Positions 1 to 8,490 of a stretch of 64,000 nucleotides of DNA are shown in pieces. The notes below the pieces were generated by a model. The model did no database searches. It saw only the letters and a list, made by a program, of their open reading frames with translations, and was not told where the DNA came from. The position numbers were made by a program, and so were the translations under genes. The stretch is from NCBI RefSeq assembly GCF_013408175.1, contig NZ_JACBYW010000001.1, forward strand, positions 1,264,707 to 1,328,706, given 5' to 3'. The stretch's first letter is position 1, and every line of letters starts with the position of its first letter. The stretch comes from Actinopolyspora biskrensis (GTDB lineage Bacteria > Actinomycetota > Actinomycetes > Mycobacteriales > Pseudonocardiaceae).

Positions 1-80
1 CGGCGGGCGTGGGGCGGATGGCCGTCTGCCTGGATCTCTCCCGGAGCGATTTCGTCGTGCTGGAGTCCGCGGCCGACTGA
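1..80 (+). CDS. 3' end of an unidentified gene (partial)
   Basis: An open frame enters from the left edge and stops at TGA 78-80, giving about 25 C-terminal residues that end in VVLESAAD. The codons are strongly GC at third positions, as in a real gene, but too little is present to identify the protein. It is followed by a gap of about 360 bases, so it probably ends its own transcription unit. Confidence 0.5.
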   Translation, partial: AGVGRMAVCLDLSRSDFVVLESAAD

Positions 81-309
81 CCGGCGTTCTCCGTTCTCCC
101 CTCTCGTGGGGACGGCGTGGTCGTTCCGGCGCTGCCGGCGCCGAAAGGAAACCGGGGCCGACCGGCAACTCGACCGGAGAAGCCCTACGAGCACTCCCGG
201 CGGTTGCCCCTCGGTGCTCGGTACCTCCGATCAGGGGTGCTGGTTCCACTCGTTTCGGTGAGTAGTGCTCCGATATCCGGCGTCAACGATCAGCAGAGCG
301 TTGACCTTC

Positions 310-380
310 GGTAACTTCACTTCTACCTTTCGTTTTCAAAGGTTTTCGAACGCCTTTCGAAATATCGAACGTATTGTTCG
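310..380 (+). promoter_or_regulatory. AT-rich inverted repeats upstream of the arabinanase gene
   Basis: The gap 81-438 holds no convincing gene. Within it, 310-380 is clearly poorer in GC than its surroundings and contains nested inverted repeats: TTCGAA at 345-350, TTCGA-aata-TCGAA at 356-369 and CGAAC-gtatt-GTTCG at 366-380. Such clustered short palindromes before a sugar-polymer hydrolase suggest an operator for a LacI/GntR-like sugar repressor. That is inference; no regulator gene is adjacent and no -35/-10 pair is clear. Confidence 0.35.
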
Positions 381-438
381 GCGGTGGGCCAACTCCGGTG
401 TCCACCGTGCTTTCCGATTCCGGTGGAGGTGTTGTTCC

Positions 439-1416
439 ATGCGTGGACATCCGGCTCGAATGGCAGGAGTGCTCGGAGCCGTGCTGATGTCGGTGAGTTG
501 GGCGGTTCCCGCCGCCGCCGCCGACTATCCGATGCCGGGACTCGTGACGGGGGACCTGGCCGCGCACGACCCCTCCATGGTGCGAAGGGACTCCGGATAC
601 CTGCTGACCTCCACGCACGGGGGGATCGAGACACGCACCTCGACCGACCGAACCCACTTCGAACGGAACGGTTCGGCTTTCGACACCGTTCCCGAATGGG
701 TGCACGAATACAATTCGTCCGGGGACGTCTGGGCTCCGGACATCTCCTTCCACTCGGGCAGGTACTGGATGTACTACTCGGCGTCCTCGTTCGGCTCGAA
801 CCACTCCGCGATCGGGCTGGCCACCAGCACCTCAGGCGACCCGGGGACCTGGCAGGACGAAGGGATCGTGTACTCCACGGCCAGCGGGGACGACCACAAC
901 GCCATCGATCCCAATCTGCTGGTCGACGACTCGGGGAAGTGGTGGTTGTCGTTCGGCTCCTTCTGGAGCGGAATCCGCATGATCAGACTGGATCCCGCCA
1001 CCGGTAAGCGGCACGGTGCGGACGGCACGCTGTACCACCTGGCCAACGGCCCAGCCGGATCGCACGCCGTCGAGGCCCCGGCGATCATCCGGCACGGCGA
1101 CCACTACTACCTGTTCGTCTCCTTCGGCCAGTGCTGCCAGGGAACCGACAGCACCTACCGGGTGATGGTGGGACGGGCCACCAGTCCGACGGGGCCGTAC
1201 ACGGACCGCTCGGGCACGCCGATGCTGGAGAACGGGGGGACCGAGATACTGGGCAGCCACGACAACGTGATCGGTCCGGGCGGGCAGAGCGTTCTCGAGG
1301 ACGGTTCCGACGACCTGCTCGTCTACCACTACTACGACGCCGACCAGCAGGGAGCCACCAGGTTGGGAATCAACACCCTGGAGTGGGACGAACAGGGCTG
1401 GCCCCGGGTGGTGTGA
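439..1416 (+). CDS. secreted arabinan endo-1,5-alpha-L-arabinosidase (GH43)
   Basis: Glycoside hydrolase family 43 enzyme, expected to cut alpha-1,5-linked arabinan outside the cell. ATG 439 is chosen because GGAGGT lies 8 bases upstream and a signal peptide follows (hydrophobic stretch to about residue 28, Ala-rich cleavage region). The GH43 acid residues are visible: Asp44 in HDPS (base), Asp157 in NAIDPN (pKa modulator) and Glu212 in AVEAP (acid). The mature part is a single five-bladed propeller domain without a carbohydrate-binding module, and 325 residues is the normal size for the family. The open frame extends upstream to 265, but that extension reads through the intergenic repeats and is not protein-like. 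It converges on the BCCT gene across a shared hairpin. Confidence 0.9.
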   Translation: MRGHPARMAGVLGAVLMSVSWAVPAAAADYPMPGLVTGDLAAHDPSMVRRDSGYLLTSTHGGIETRTSTDRTHFERNGSAFDTVPEWVHEYNSSGDVWAPDISFHSGRYWMYYSASSFGSNHSAIGLATSTSGDPGTWQDEGIVYSTASGDDHNAIDPNLLVDDSGKWWLSFGSFWSGIRMIRLDPATGKRHGADGTLYHLANGPAGSHAVEAPAIIRHGDHYYLFVSFGQCCQGTDSTYRVMVGRATSPTGPYTDRSGTPMLENGGTEILGSHDNVIGPGGQSVLEDGSDDLLVYHYYDADQQGATRLGINTLEWDEQGWPRVV

Positions 1417-1426
1417 CGGGAGCGTT

Positions 1427-1460
1427 CTCCGGGCCGTGCCCCGCGGGGCACGGCCCGGAG
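1427..1460. terminator. bidirectional terminator hairpin
   Basis: Perfect 16-bp inverted repeat (1427-1442 with 1445-1460) centred on GC, just after the arabinanase stop and before the end of the convergent BCCT gene. It has no U-run, as is common in high-GC actinomycetes, and can serve both strands. Confidence 0.7.
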
Positions 1461-1487
1461 CGTCGTCCGGACAGGGGACGGCGCGAG

Positions 1488-3149
1488 TCACCGCTCCGAG
1501 CGCTTCGTCCCTCCGGAGTTCGACTCGCCTCCCTCGTCCTCCTGGGCGCGCTGTCGGACGGAGTGCCGAACCGTGGCCTCCCGCAGCCCCACCAGCGGAC
1601 TGGGCTCCTCGGGACGGGCCACCATGGGGCGTTCCTCGTTGAGCCCCTTGCTCAGTCCGATGCACATCAGCAGCAGCACGATGCAGAACGGCAGTCCCGC
1701 CAGGATCGAAGCGGTCTGCAGCGCGCTCAACGCGTCCGTCCCGCTGACCGCTCCCGCCGCGAGCAGCACCGCGGCGATCACACCTTCCATGACGGCCCAG
1801 AACAGGCGTTGCTGCCACCGCGGGTGGGGATCACCGCCGTTGGTGAGTATGTCGACCACCAGCGAACCGGAGTCCGAGGACGTGGCGAAGAACAGCACCA
1901 CCACGATGATCGCTATCACCGAGGCGATCGTGGTGATGATCCCGAGCACGGGAAGTTGCTCGAACAGCACGAACATCGCCGTCTCGGAGCTGGCGTCGGC
2001 GAGCGGGTTGGCCGGGTTGGCCCGGAGCCGCTGCAGCGCGGCGTCCCCGAAGACGGTCAACCACACCATGGAGGCGCCGACAGGGGCGAACAGCGCTCCT
2101 CCGATGAACTGCCGGATGGTGCGGCCGTAGGAGATCCTGGCCAGGAACATCCCGACGAACGGTGACCAGGAGATCCACCAGCCCCAGTAGAACAGGGTCC
2201 AGCTGCTCTGCCAGTCCTGCGCCTGCGGGCTGTTGGGATAGGTCTCGAAACTCGTCAGCGGCAGGTTCTGCAGGTATGTCCCGATGTTCGTGGCCAGCGC
2301 GTTGACGATGTCCCGCGAGGAGGCGGACACGAAGACGAACACCATCAGGGCGAAGGCGAGCCAGAGGTTGATCAGGGACAGGTTGCGGATCCCCTTGTCG
2401 ATCCCCAGCAGCACCGACACGACGGCGATCGCCGTGATGGCCAGGATCAGGATCACCTGCAGCCCGGCCGTGTTCTCGATCCCGAACAGGGTCTGCAGCC
2501 CGGCTCCGACCTGCTGGCCGCCGATGCCCAACGAGGTGCCCAAGCCGAACAGGGTGCCGAACACCGCGAGGATGTCGATCACGTGGCCGATCCAGCCGTA
2601 GATGCGGTTTCCGATCAACGGGTAGAACGCGGCGGCCGGGCGCAGCGGCAGTCCCTTGCGGAACGCGAAGTAGCCCAGTGAGAGGCCGAGCACGATGTAG
2701 ATCGCCCACGGGTGCAGTCCCCAGTGGAAGAGCGTGAGGTTCATCGCTTCGGGAACTGCTTCCGCGGTACCCCCCGGGCCGGTGGGCGGGTCGAGGTAAT
2801 GTGAAATCGGCTCACTCACCGCGAAGTAGACCAGGCCGATTCCCATCCCGGCGGTGAACAGCATGGCGAACCAGGCCATCTTGCCGTACTCGGGTCTCGA
2901 GTCGGGTGGCCCCATGCGGAGGGTGCCGAAGCGACTCAGCATGATCACCACGACGAAGATGAGGAAGAAGGTGGCCGCCAGTATGTAGAGCCAGCCGAAG
3001 TTCGTGGTGATGAAGCTGTTGACGGTCCCGGCCACCGTCGCGACATTGGACGGAGCCAGCACCCCCCACAGAACGAAGGCCACCGCTATGATCCCCGAGA
3101 TGATGAACACCGGGGGATTTGTGTGGGTCCTGATGTAGTCTCGAATCAC
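1488..3149 (-). CDS. BCCT-family betaine/choline/carnitine transporter
   Basis: A 553-residue integral membrane protein with about 12 hydrophobic segments, the usual size for the BCCT family of Na+-coupled importers of trimethylammonium compounds (glycine betaine, choline, carnitine). The diagnostic Trp-rich stretch YWGWWISWSPFVGMFLARIS, followed by GRTIRQF, is intact. The C-terminal tail is hydrophilic with acidic and basic clusters; in BetP-like carriers such tails sense osmotic stress. The start is GTG 3149, with no ATG in frame near the conserved N-terminus. It is a single-gene unit with a likely osmoprotective role; the substrate cannot be read from the sequence. Confidence 0.9.
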   Translation of the reverse strand: MIRDYIRTHTNPPVFIISGIIAVAFVLWGVLAPSNVATVAGTVNSFITTNFGWLYILAATFFLIFVVVIMLSRFGTLRMGPPDSRPEYGKMAWFAMLFTAGMGIGLVYFAVSEPISHYLDPPTGPGGTAEAVPEAMNLTLFHWGLHPWAIYIVLGLSLGYFAFRKGLPLRPAAAFYPLIGNRIYGWIGHVIDILAVFGTLFGLGTSLGIGGQQVGAGLQTLFGIENTAGLQVILILAITAIAVVSVLLGIDKGIRNLSLINLWLAFALMVFVFVSASSRDIVNALATNIGTYLQNLPLTSFETYPNSPQAQDWQSSWTLFYWGWWISWSPFVGMFLARISYGRTIRQFIGGALFAPVGASMVWLTVFGDAALQRLRANPANPLADASSETAMFVLFEQLPVLGIITTIASVIAIIVVVLFFATSSDSGSLVVDILTNGGDPHPRWQQRLFWAVMEGVIAAVLLAAGAVSGTDALSALQTASILAGLPFCIVLLLMCIGLSKGLNEERPMVARPEEPSPLVGLREATVRHSVRQRAQEDEGGESNSGGTKRSER

Positions 3150-3479
3150 TGTGGATCACCATCCCCGAGCGCCGCGGGGCACACTTGTGGCGAAGAATCC
3201 GAGGGTACTCGGCATCCGGTGCACCATCTTCCTGCATAGTGCCGTCCTACGCAGGACAGGAAGCCGTGTGCTGCTCGGTGCGTCCCCCGGTGGGGTGCTG
3301 TATCGGTTGAGTGCCGCCGGTGGAAACCTGAGTGGCCGTCCGGTTGCCGGTCCGTGTCGATGTCCCCGGAGGTCCCGGAGGTGTCGCGGGACACCTCGAT
3401 CGGTGCGGCGGCCTCCGCCGCGCGTCGTGGGCAGCGGTTAGCGTGATGGGGCAGTCGCGATCGGCGAGGAAGGTGCGAC
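3150..3479. other. divergent intergenic region
   Basis: Non-coding gap between the divergent BCCT and SRPBCC genes, so it should carry both promoters. A small inverted repeat GTCCT-acgc-AGGAC lies at 3244-3257. TTAGCGT at 3438-3444 could be a -10-like element for the rightward gene. No gene or structured RNA is recognised. Confidence 0.4.
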
Positions 3480-3941
3480 ATGGTGGAACCGACCGCGAGC
3501 GCGCGGGCCGAACTGAAGGTCTCGGCCGACGAGGCCTACCGAATGGTGACCGACCTCGACACGCTCGCCGCAGTCTCGGAGGAACTGGAAAGCTGCGTCT
3601 GGCTGGACGAGACGCCGGTGGTGCCCGGAATCAGGTTCCGGGGCCACAACAGGAACGGTGCCAGATCGTGGTCGACGGTGGCCACGGTGCGTTCGGCGGA
3701 GCGGGGAAAGTGCTTCGCATTCGACGTCGACGACGGGGAGGTCCCCGTCTCGCACTGGCAGTACGAGATACATCCCACCGGTTCCGGTTGTGTCGTGGTC
3801 GAAAGCACCTGGGACCGGCGTCCTCAGTGGTACACCCCGGTGAGTGCGGAAACCACGGGAGAGACCGACCGCGGTGCGGCGAATCAGCGCAACATCGAGC
3901 GAACACTGCGGGCGCTGCGCGAGCTCGTCGAACAGGATTGA
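3480..3941 (+). CDS. SRPBCC (START/polyketide-cyclase-like) family protein
   Basis: A 153-residue protein with the layout of the SRPBCC helix-grip fold: N-terminal strand plus alpha-helical region (ADEAYRMVTDLDTLAAV), a run of beta strands with alternating hydrophobic residues (RFRGHNRNG, SHWQYEIHP, VVVESTWDRRP) and a long C-terminal amphipathic helix (NIERTLRALRELVEQ). Members bind hydrophobic ligands or serve as cyclases; no catalytic residues can be assigned here. The start has GAGGAAGG about 7 bases upstream. It stands alone between the BCCT gene and the conservon, so context gives no function. Confidence 0.75.
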   Translation: MVEPTASARAELKVSADEAYRMVTDLDTLAAVSEELESCVWLDETPVVPGIRFRGHNRNGARSWSTVATVRSAERGKCFAFDVDDGEVPVSHWQYEIHPTGSGCVVVESTWDRRPQWYTPVSAETTGETDRGAANQRNIERTLRALRELVEQD

Positions 3942-4463
3942 GTAGCGCGTGACTCGTCGCCCCGCCGGGGCCGGAACTCGTCGGGAACTGTCCTCGTGAA
4001 GGGGGTCCGCTCTTTCGGCGGATCCCCGCGGGGCGCCGTTCGGGCAGTCGTCGGCCCGGTGGGAGGGCCGGCGGATCGGTTTGCTTGGCGGGGGGCGAGC
4101 GGTTGCGCCGCTTGCCCGAGGACCGGCCCGGCCGAGCGAGTGCTCGCCCGGACCGCGCGGGCGCCGAGCCGGGGACAGGGCCGAACGCTGGGAAACTGTT
4201 CGCCGAACGGCTTCTTTGAGCCGGGATACTTTCCCGTGCAGACCGTAGTAGGTGCGCGGAACCGTTCGTCGTCGGGCACCGCGAGGCCGCGGTCCGTCGA
4301 GTGCGTACGATCTTGCCTGCGACCACCTCGCCGAACCGAAGTTGTGCCGGGCGAGTCCACCGTGGACCTCGGATCGCGGGACAGGCGCGAACTCCGGACG
4401 GCGGTGTCGCCTTCGTGGCGGCCATGGCGCGTGGTGCCCCGCACGTTCATTCACGAGGGACGC
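3942..4463. other. long leader/intergenic region before the conservon
   Basis: About 520 bases without a convincing gene. Open frames exist on both strands, but their translations are Arg/Pro/Gly-rich and look like shadows of high-GC DNA. Several short GC hairpins occur (for example GCCCC-gcc-GGGGC at 3959-3971). The region should contain the conservon promoter and perhaps a long 5' leader; no known riboswitch pattern was seen. Confidence 0.4.
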
Positions 4464-5747
4464 ATGACAAAACAACACTCAATGAATTCGAGTCTCCGTT
4501 CCGGTCCTGCTCTGGTGATCCGTTCGGCCGGAATGGCCGGTTTGACCGCTCTGGCGGTCGCTGGAGCGGTCACCGTGGTGCGACAGCGGAATCGGATAAC
4601 CGAGCTGACCAAACAACTCGGTGAGCACGAAGCCGAACTCGAACATCTGCGCACCAAACGGTTACCGGCACTCGCCGAATCGATGAACGGGGGGACGCAC
4701 ACCCAGGTGCCCGGGCCGCTCGGCGGTGGGAACGAGCACGGCGCCGCCGAGTCGGTGGAATCGCTCGTGGACGGTATCGAAGAGGTCGTGCGGCTCACTC
4801 GCGAGCACGTGGAGCAGGCTTCGCGACGGACACTGACCGGTGTGCTGGACACGGTGCGCGGTTTGGCCGCCGAGCAGCACATGGCGGTCTCGGAGATGCA
4901 GCACCGGCACGACGACGCGAACGTGCTCGCCGACCTGTACACGATCGATCACGCAGGTTCCCAGCTCAGCAGGAGGCTGCGGGGGTTCGCCGTGCTGTTC
5001 GGCGCGTGGATCGGGCAACAGCGCTCGGCCACCCCTGTCCAGGAGATCCTGCGCGGGGCGCAGTCGCAGATCAGGGACTACCAGCGGATCACGGTGAGTG
5101 CCCACTACCCGGAGATCGCCGGTTCCTCCGTGGAGGAGCTCGGGGTGATCACCCGCGTGGTGGAGCCCCTCGTGCTCGTCATCGCCGAGCTGCTGGACAA
5201 CGCCGCCCGGTACTCGCCGCCCTACGCCCAGGTGGCCGTGGGGGTGCAGCCTGCGCACAACGGAGTGGCCATCACGATCGACGACGCCGGGGTCGGGATG
5301 CCGATCGAGGAGCAGCGCCGTGCCGAGCGGCTGTTGTCCAACGAACACGTCGCGCTGGACGAGATCGGTGATCCGCCCCGCGTCGGTTTCGCCGTCGTCG
5401 GGCTGCTGGCCGCGCGTTACGGGCTGCGGGTTTCGGTGGACGCGCCCCCGAGCTACGGGGGAGTCCGCGCGGTCGTGTTCGTGCCCAACGAATCGCTGAC
5501 CCACGTCGAGCGGGAGCAGCAGGCCGAAGAGCCCGCCGCCGCTGCCGGCGAGGTCCGGCAGGGCACGACCTCGAGCGGGTTGCCGAAACGCAGTCGTCGG
5601 GACCGCGACACCACGGCCAAACAGGCTCCCGCGGCTGTCCCGGAGAGCTCCGACAGCGCGACGGGATTGGCCGCCTGGCAGCAGGCCACCGAAGCCAACA
5701 GCACCACGGCCGCGGGTGAGAACGAGGGGGAGGACAGCCACGCATGA
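4464..5747 (+). CDS. cvnA: conservon protein CvnA, membrane-anchored sensor-kinase-like ATPase
   Basis: First gene of a conservon, the actinomycete module that resembles a eukaryotic G-protein-coupled system. One membrane helix lies near residues 17-38, followed by a coiled region, a helical domain and a GHKL-type ATP-binding domain (N-box IAELLDNAARYSPP, G-box DDAGVGMPIEEQ). No clear H-box phospho-acceptor is seen, as is usual for CvnA. The C-terminal ~80 residues are low-complexity and probably disordered. The start ATG 4464 is preceded by GAGGGA; the frame is open further upstream to 3996, but that part is not protein-like. It overlaps cvnB by 4 bases (ATGA), so the two are translationally coupled. 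Confidence 0.88.
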   Translation: MTKQHSMNSSLRSGPALVIRSAGMAGLTALAVAGAVTVVRQRNRITELTKQLGEHEAELEHLRTKRLPALAESMNGGTHTQVPGPLGGGNEHGAAESVESLVDGIEEVVRLTREHVEQASRRTLTGVLDTVRGLAAEQHMAVSEMQHRHDDANVLADLYTIDHAGSQLSRRLRGFAVLFGAWIGQQRSATPVQEILRGAQSQIRDYQRITVSAHYPEIAGSSVEELGVITRVVEPLVLVIAELLDNAARYSPPYAQVAVGVQPAHNGVAITIDDAGVGMPIEEQRRAERLLSNEHVALDEIGDPPRVGFAVVGLLAARYGLRVSVDAPPSYGGVRAVVFVPNESLTHVEREQQAEEPAAAAGEVRQGTTSSGLPKRSRRDRDTTAKQAPAAVPESSDSATGLAAWQQATEANSTTAAGENEGEDSHA

Positions 5748-6169
5748 ACACCAACACCGTTCGGCGGCCCGAGCTGCGCTGGATGCTCGACGACGTGCTG
5801 CTGCCCGAGGTGCGCAGCGCCGTGGTGCTGGCCAGGGACGGACTGGTCATCACGGCGACCGGGGACATCGACGAGTCCGATGCCGACCGGTTCGCGGCCT
5901 GCCTGGCCTCGCTGCGGGGTGCCTCGGCGGCTTCGGCCGAGTTCTGTTCCGACAGCTCGGGGGGAGAGCCGACGTGGAATCAGACCCTCATCGAGCTGAA
6001 CACCGGATACGTCTTCCTCATCGCGGCCGGGTCGCACGCCTACATGGGGGTTTCCACGACGAAGAAGGTCGACATGGGGCCCGCCACGCAGCGTTTTCAC
6101 GCCGTGGTGCAGAAGCTGGGGGCCGAACTGGGCACACTTCCCCGTTCCGGGGACAGTGACCGATCATGA
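5744..6169 (+). CDS. cvnB: conservon protein CvnB, roadblock/LC7 domain
   Basis: A 141-residue roadblock/LC7 protein; in bacteria these act with Ras-like GTPases (MglB type) as GTPase-activating or scaffold partners. The domain is recognised from LRWMLDDVLLPEVRSAVVLARDGLVI, the central alternating hydrophobic strands and the terminal KLGAELG helix. It sits between CvnA and CvnC with 4-base overlaps on both sides, so it is expressed stoichiometrically with them. Its expected role is to regulate the nucleotide state of the CvnD GTPase encoded two genes downstream. Confidence 0.88.
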   Translation: MNTNTVRRPELRWMLDDVLLPEVRSAVVLARDGLVITATGDIDESDADRFAACLASLRGASAASAEFCSDSSGGEPTWNQTLIELNTGYVFLIAAGSHAYMGVSTTKKVDMGPATQRFHAVVQKLGAELGTLPRSGDSDRS

Positions 6170-6528
6170 GTCCACCCCGGCGACGGGACCGGGAAGCCTT
6201 GGTGCGACCCTATTTGATCACCGGAGGACGAGCTCATCCGAGCGGGCGGGCTCTCGACCTCACCGCGCTGGTGCGCACGGAACGGGACACCGGTTACGTG
6301 GAACTGGGGCCGGAGCACGGACGTGTTCTTCGCCTGTGCTCCGGAGGGGCGCTTTCGATAGCCGAGATCGCGGCTCATCTCGAGCTTCCGGCCAGCGTGA
6401 CCAGAGTGATCGTTTCCGATCTGGTCGATCAGGGTCGTTTGTCCACATTGTCCACCGAGTGGGATCGGCACGGACCCGATCGGGAACTGCTGCAGGAGGT
6501 GCTTGATGGGCTTAGAACCCTCCGGTGA
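6166..6528 (+). CDS. cvnC: conservon protein CvnC, DUF742
   Basis: A 120-residue DUF742 protein, the third conserved component of conservons. It has the family's N-terminal RPYLITGGRAHP-like motif, a central segment predicted to form a winged-helix-like unit (LSIAEIAAHLELPASVTRVI), and the conserved terminus EVLDGLRTLR. The biochemical role of DUF742 is not established; the small helix-turn-helix-like part may mediate protein or DNA contact. The start overlaps the cvnB stop, and its last 23 bases overlap the start of cvnD. Confidence 0.87.
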   Translation: MSPPRRRDREALVRPYLITGGRAHPSGRALDLTALVRTERDTGYVELGPEHGRVLRLCSGGALSIAEIAAHLELPASVTRVIVSDLVDQGRLSTLSTEWDRHGPDRELLQEVLDGLRTLR

Positions 6529-7111
6529 GGTGTACCTGCCCGACAGCGTCAGCACCGCCGTCAAGGTTCTGGTGCTCGGGCCTTTCGCGGTGGGCAAGAG
6601 CACCTTCGTCGGCACGTTGTCGGAGATCCCCCCGTTGCACACGGAGGAGACCATGACGCGAACCGGCGCCGTGGCCGACGACCCGCACGGGATCACGGAG
6701 AAGACGACCACGACGGTGGCCCTGGACTTCGGGCGTCGCACCCTCAGCGACCGGGTCGTGCTCTACATGTTCGGCACACCGGGACAGCGGCGTTTCCTCT
6801 CCCTGTGGGAGGACCTCGCGCACGGTTCGCTGGGGGCGCTCGTGTTGGCCGACGTCGCCCGCATCGAGGAATCGTTCGACGTCATGAGTGTGCTCGAGGA
6901 TCGCGGGCTCCCCTACGCCGTCGCGATCAACGATTTCAGCAGCGTCGAGATGCCGCCACGCGAGGAGCTGCGTGAGGCTTTCGACCTTCTGCCTGGGGTG
7001 CCCCTCGTGAGCTGTGACGCCCGCGACCGGCAGTCCACGGCACAAGCGATGATCTCACTGGTGGAGTACCTGCTCACCCCGTCCCCCGGACAGTCCCAGG
7101 AGTCCGCATGA
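6506..7111 (+). CDS. cvnD: conservon protein CvnD, small Ras-like GTPase
   Basis: A 201-residue ATP/GTP-binding protein. The P-loop is GPFAVGKST, the switch-II-type motif is TPGQ (in MFGTPGQRRF), and NDF near residue 143 stands where Ras proteins have NKxD, so base recognition is atypical, as in other conservon GTPases. ATG 6506 is chosen because AGGAGGT ends 5 bases upstream; a TTG lies one codon earlier. It starts inside the end of cvnC and overlaps the first P450 gene by 4 bases. Expected role: molecular switch controlled by CvnA/CvnB that acts on downstream proteins, possibly the P450s. Confidence 0.88.
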   Translation: MGLEPSGEVYLPDSVSTAVKVLVLGPFAVGKSTFVGTLSEIPPLHTEETMTRTGAVADDPHGITEKTTTTVALDFGRRTLSDRVVLYMFGTPGQRRFLSLWEDLAHGSLGALVLADVARIEESFDVMSVLEDRGLPYAVAINDFSSVEMPPREELREAFDLLPGVPLVSCDARDRQSTAQAMISLVEYLLTPSPGQSQESA

Positions 7112-8490
7112 CCGAAACCGAAGACCTCGCCGCCATGGGCGGATGCCCCGCGGGGCAGGCCACCCCGATCCACGATCGTGCCTTCGCGGACGATCCGGAC
7201 GGGGTGTACGCGCGACTGCGCGAGCAGGGGCCGCTGGCCACGGTCGAGTTGGCGCCCGGGGTGCCCGCCACTCTCGTGCTGGACCACGAGACCGCGCTGT
7301 CCGTGCTGCGCGACCCGGAGACCTTCCCCAAGGACTCCCGCAACTGGCAACAGCACGCTCCGGAGGACAGCCCGGTGCTGCCCATGATGATGTACCGGGA
7401 CAACGTGCTGTTCCAGGACGGCCCCGAGCACCATCGACTGCGCGGGGCGATCACGGACGGCCTCGAAAGGTTCGATTCCTTCACGCTGCGCCGTTACGTC
7501 ACGGAGAGCGCGGAGGAACTCATCCGCGGCTTCGCGCCGATCGGCCGGGCCGATCTGCTGAACGACTACGCGCGGATACTGCCGCTGTTGGTGCTGACCA
7601 GGCTTTTCGGCAGCCCTCCCGAGACCACGACGCGGATGGTTTCGGCCATCACGGCGTTGTGGGACGGTGTCGACGTCGAGCAGGCCAACGCGGACTTGGG
7701 GAGCTGCATCTCCGAGGTCATCGCTCTGCGACGTGAGCACCCCGCTGCGGACGTGACCACGTGGTTGCTCGAGCACGAGGCGGAGCTCGGGCACGAGGAG
7801 ATGATCCAGCAGCTCGTCGTGCTCATGGGAGCCGGGGCGGAGCCGATGCAGAACCTCATCGCCAATGCCCTCCGGCTGTGGTTGTCGGACGACCGTTTCG
7901 CCGGGGACCTCTCGGGAGGGCGGTTGCCGGTCGAGGACGCCATCGAAGAGGTGCTGTGGAAACAGCCCCCGCTGGCCAACTACGCCATAACCTACCCGGC
8001 GCGGGAGGTCGAGCTGGCGGGCCGGGCTCTTCCGGCGCATCGGCCCGTGGTCATCGGCATCGCCGCGGTCAACACCGACCCCGCGCTGAACACCTCCCGG
8101 CGCGACGGGAACCGGGCGCATCTGGCCTGGAGCGCGGGCGCGCACACCTGCCCGGCTCGCGGCACGGCTCACTTGATCGCCTCTGTCGCGATCGAGACCA
8201 TTTTGGATAGGTTGCCGGACATGGACCTGGCCGTGCCCGTGGAGCAGCTGCAGTGGAGAACCGGGCCGTTCCACCGTGCTCTGACCACGCTTCCCGTGCA
8301 CTTCCCGCCGGTCCCCGAACTCGACCGCGACGAGGAAGAGTCTGGAGGCGGCGACCAGTGGAGCACTCGTCCTGCCCTTACACGATGGACCCGACAGGTC
8401 ACGACGTCCACGCCGAAGCGGAGTTCCTCCGCCGGGAAGGGCCTGCGACAAGGGTTGAGTTACCTGGGGGAGTGGTTGCGTGGGCGGTGA
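7108..8490 (+). CDS. conservon-associated cytochrome P450 lacking ExxR (CYP157-like)
   Basis: Cytochrome P450 in the CvnE position. The heme ligand is Cys348 in WSAGAHTC, but the residues after it (PARG) differ from the usual xG. The K-helix ExxR motif, nearly universal in P450s, is replaced by EEVLW at 280-284. This resembles the CYP157 family, known for a similar E-x-x-L-W replacement and found in Streptomyces conservons. The I-helix has GAGAEP instead of AG-x-[DE]-T, so oxygen activation may be impaired. The last 43 residues (from Trp418) are Ser/Thr/Arg-rich, not P450-like, and overlap the next gene by 133 bases; a TGA-to-TGG stop loss at 8359-8361 would explain this. Confidence 0.85.
   Translation: MTETEDLAAMGGCPAGQATPIHDRAFADDPDGVYARLREQGPLATVELAPGVPATLVLDHETALSVLRDPETFPKDSRNWQQHAPEDSPVLPMMMYRDNVLFQDGPEHHRLRGAITDGLERFDSFTLRRYVTESAEELIRGFAPIGRADLLNDYARILPLLVLTRLFGSPPETTTRMVSAITALWDGVDVEQANADLGSCISEVIALRREHPAADVTTWLLEHEAELGHEEMIQQLVVLMGAGAEPMQNLIANALRLWLSDDRFAGDLSGGRLPVEDAIEEVLWKQPPLANYAITYPAREVELAGRALPAHRPVVIGIAAVNTDPALNTSRRDGNRAHLAWSAGAHTCPARGTAHLIASVAIETILDRLPDMDLAVPVEQLQWRTGPFHRALTTLPVHFPPVPELDRDEEESGGGDQWSTRPALTRWTRQVTTSTPKRSSSAGKGLRQGLSYLGEWLRGR

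Noticed and set aside
4662..5741. A 359-residue minus-strand frame opposite cvnA
   Set aside because: No recognisable fold and fully inside cvnA, whose motifs are intact.
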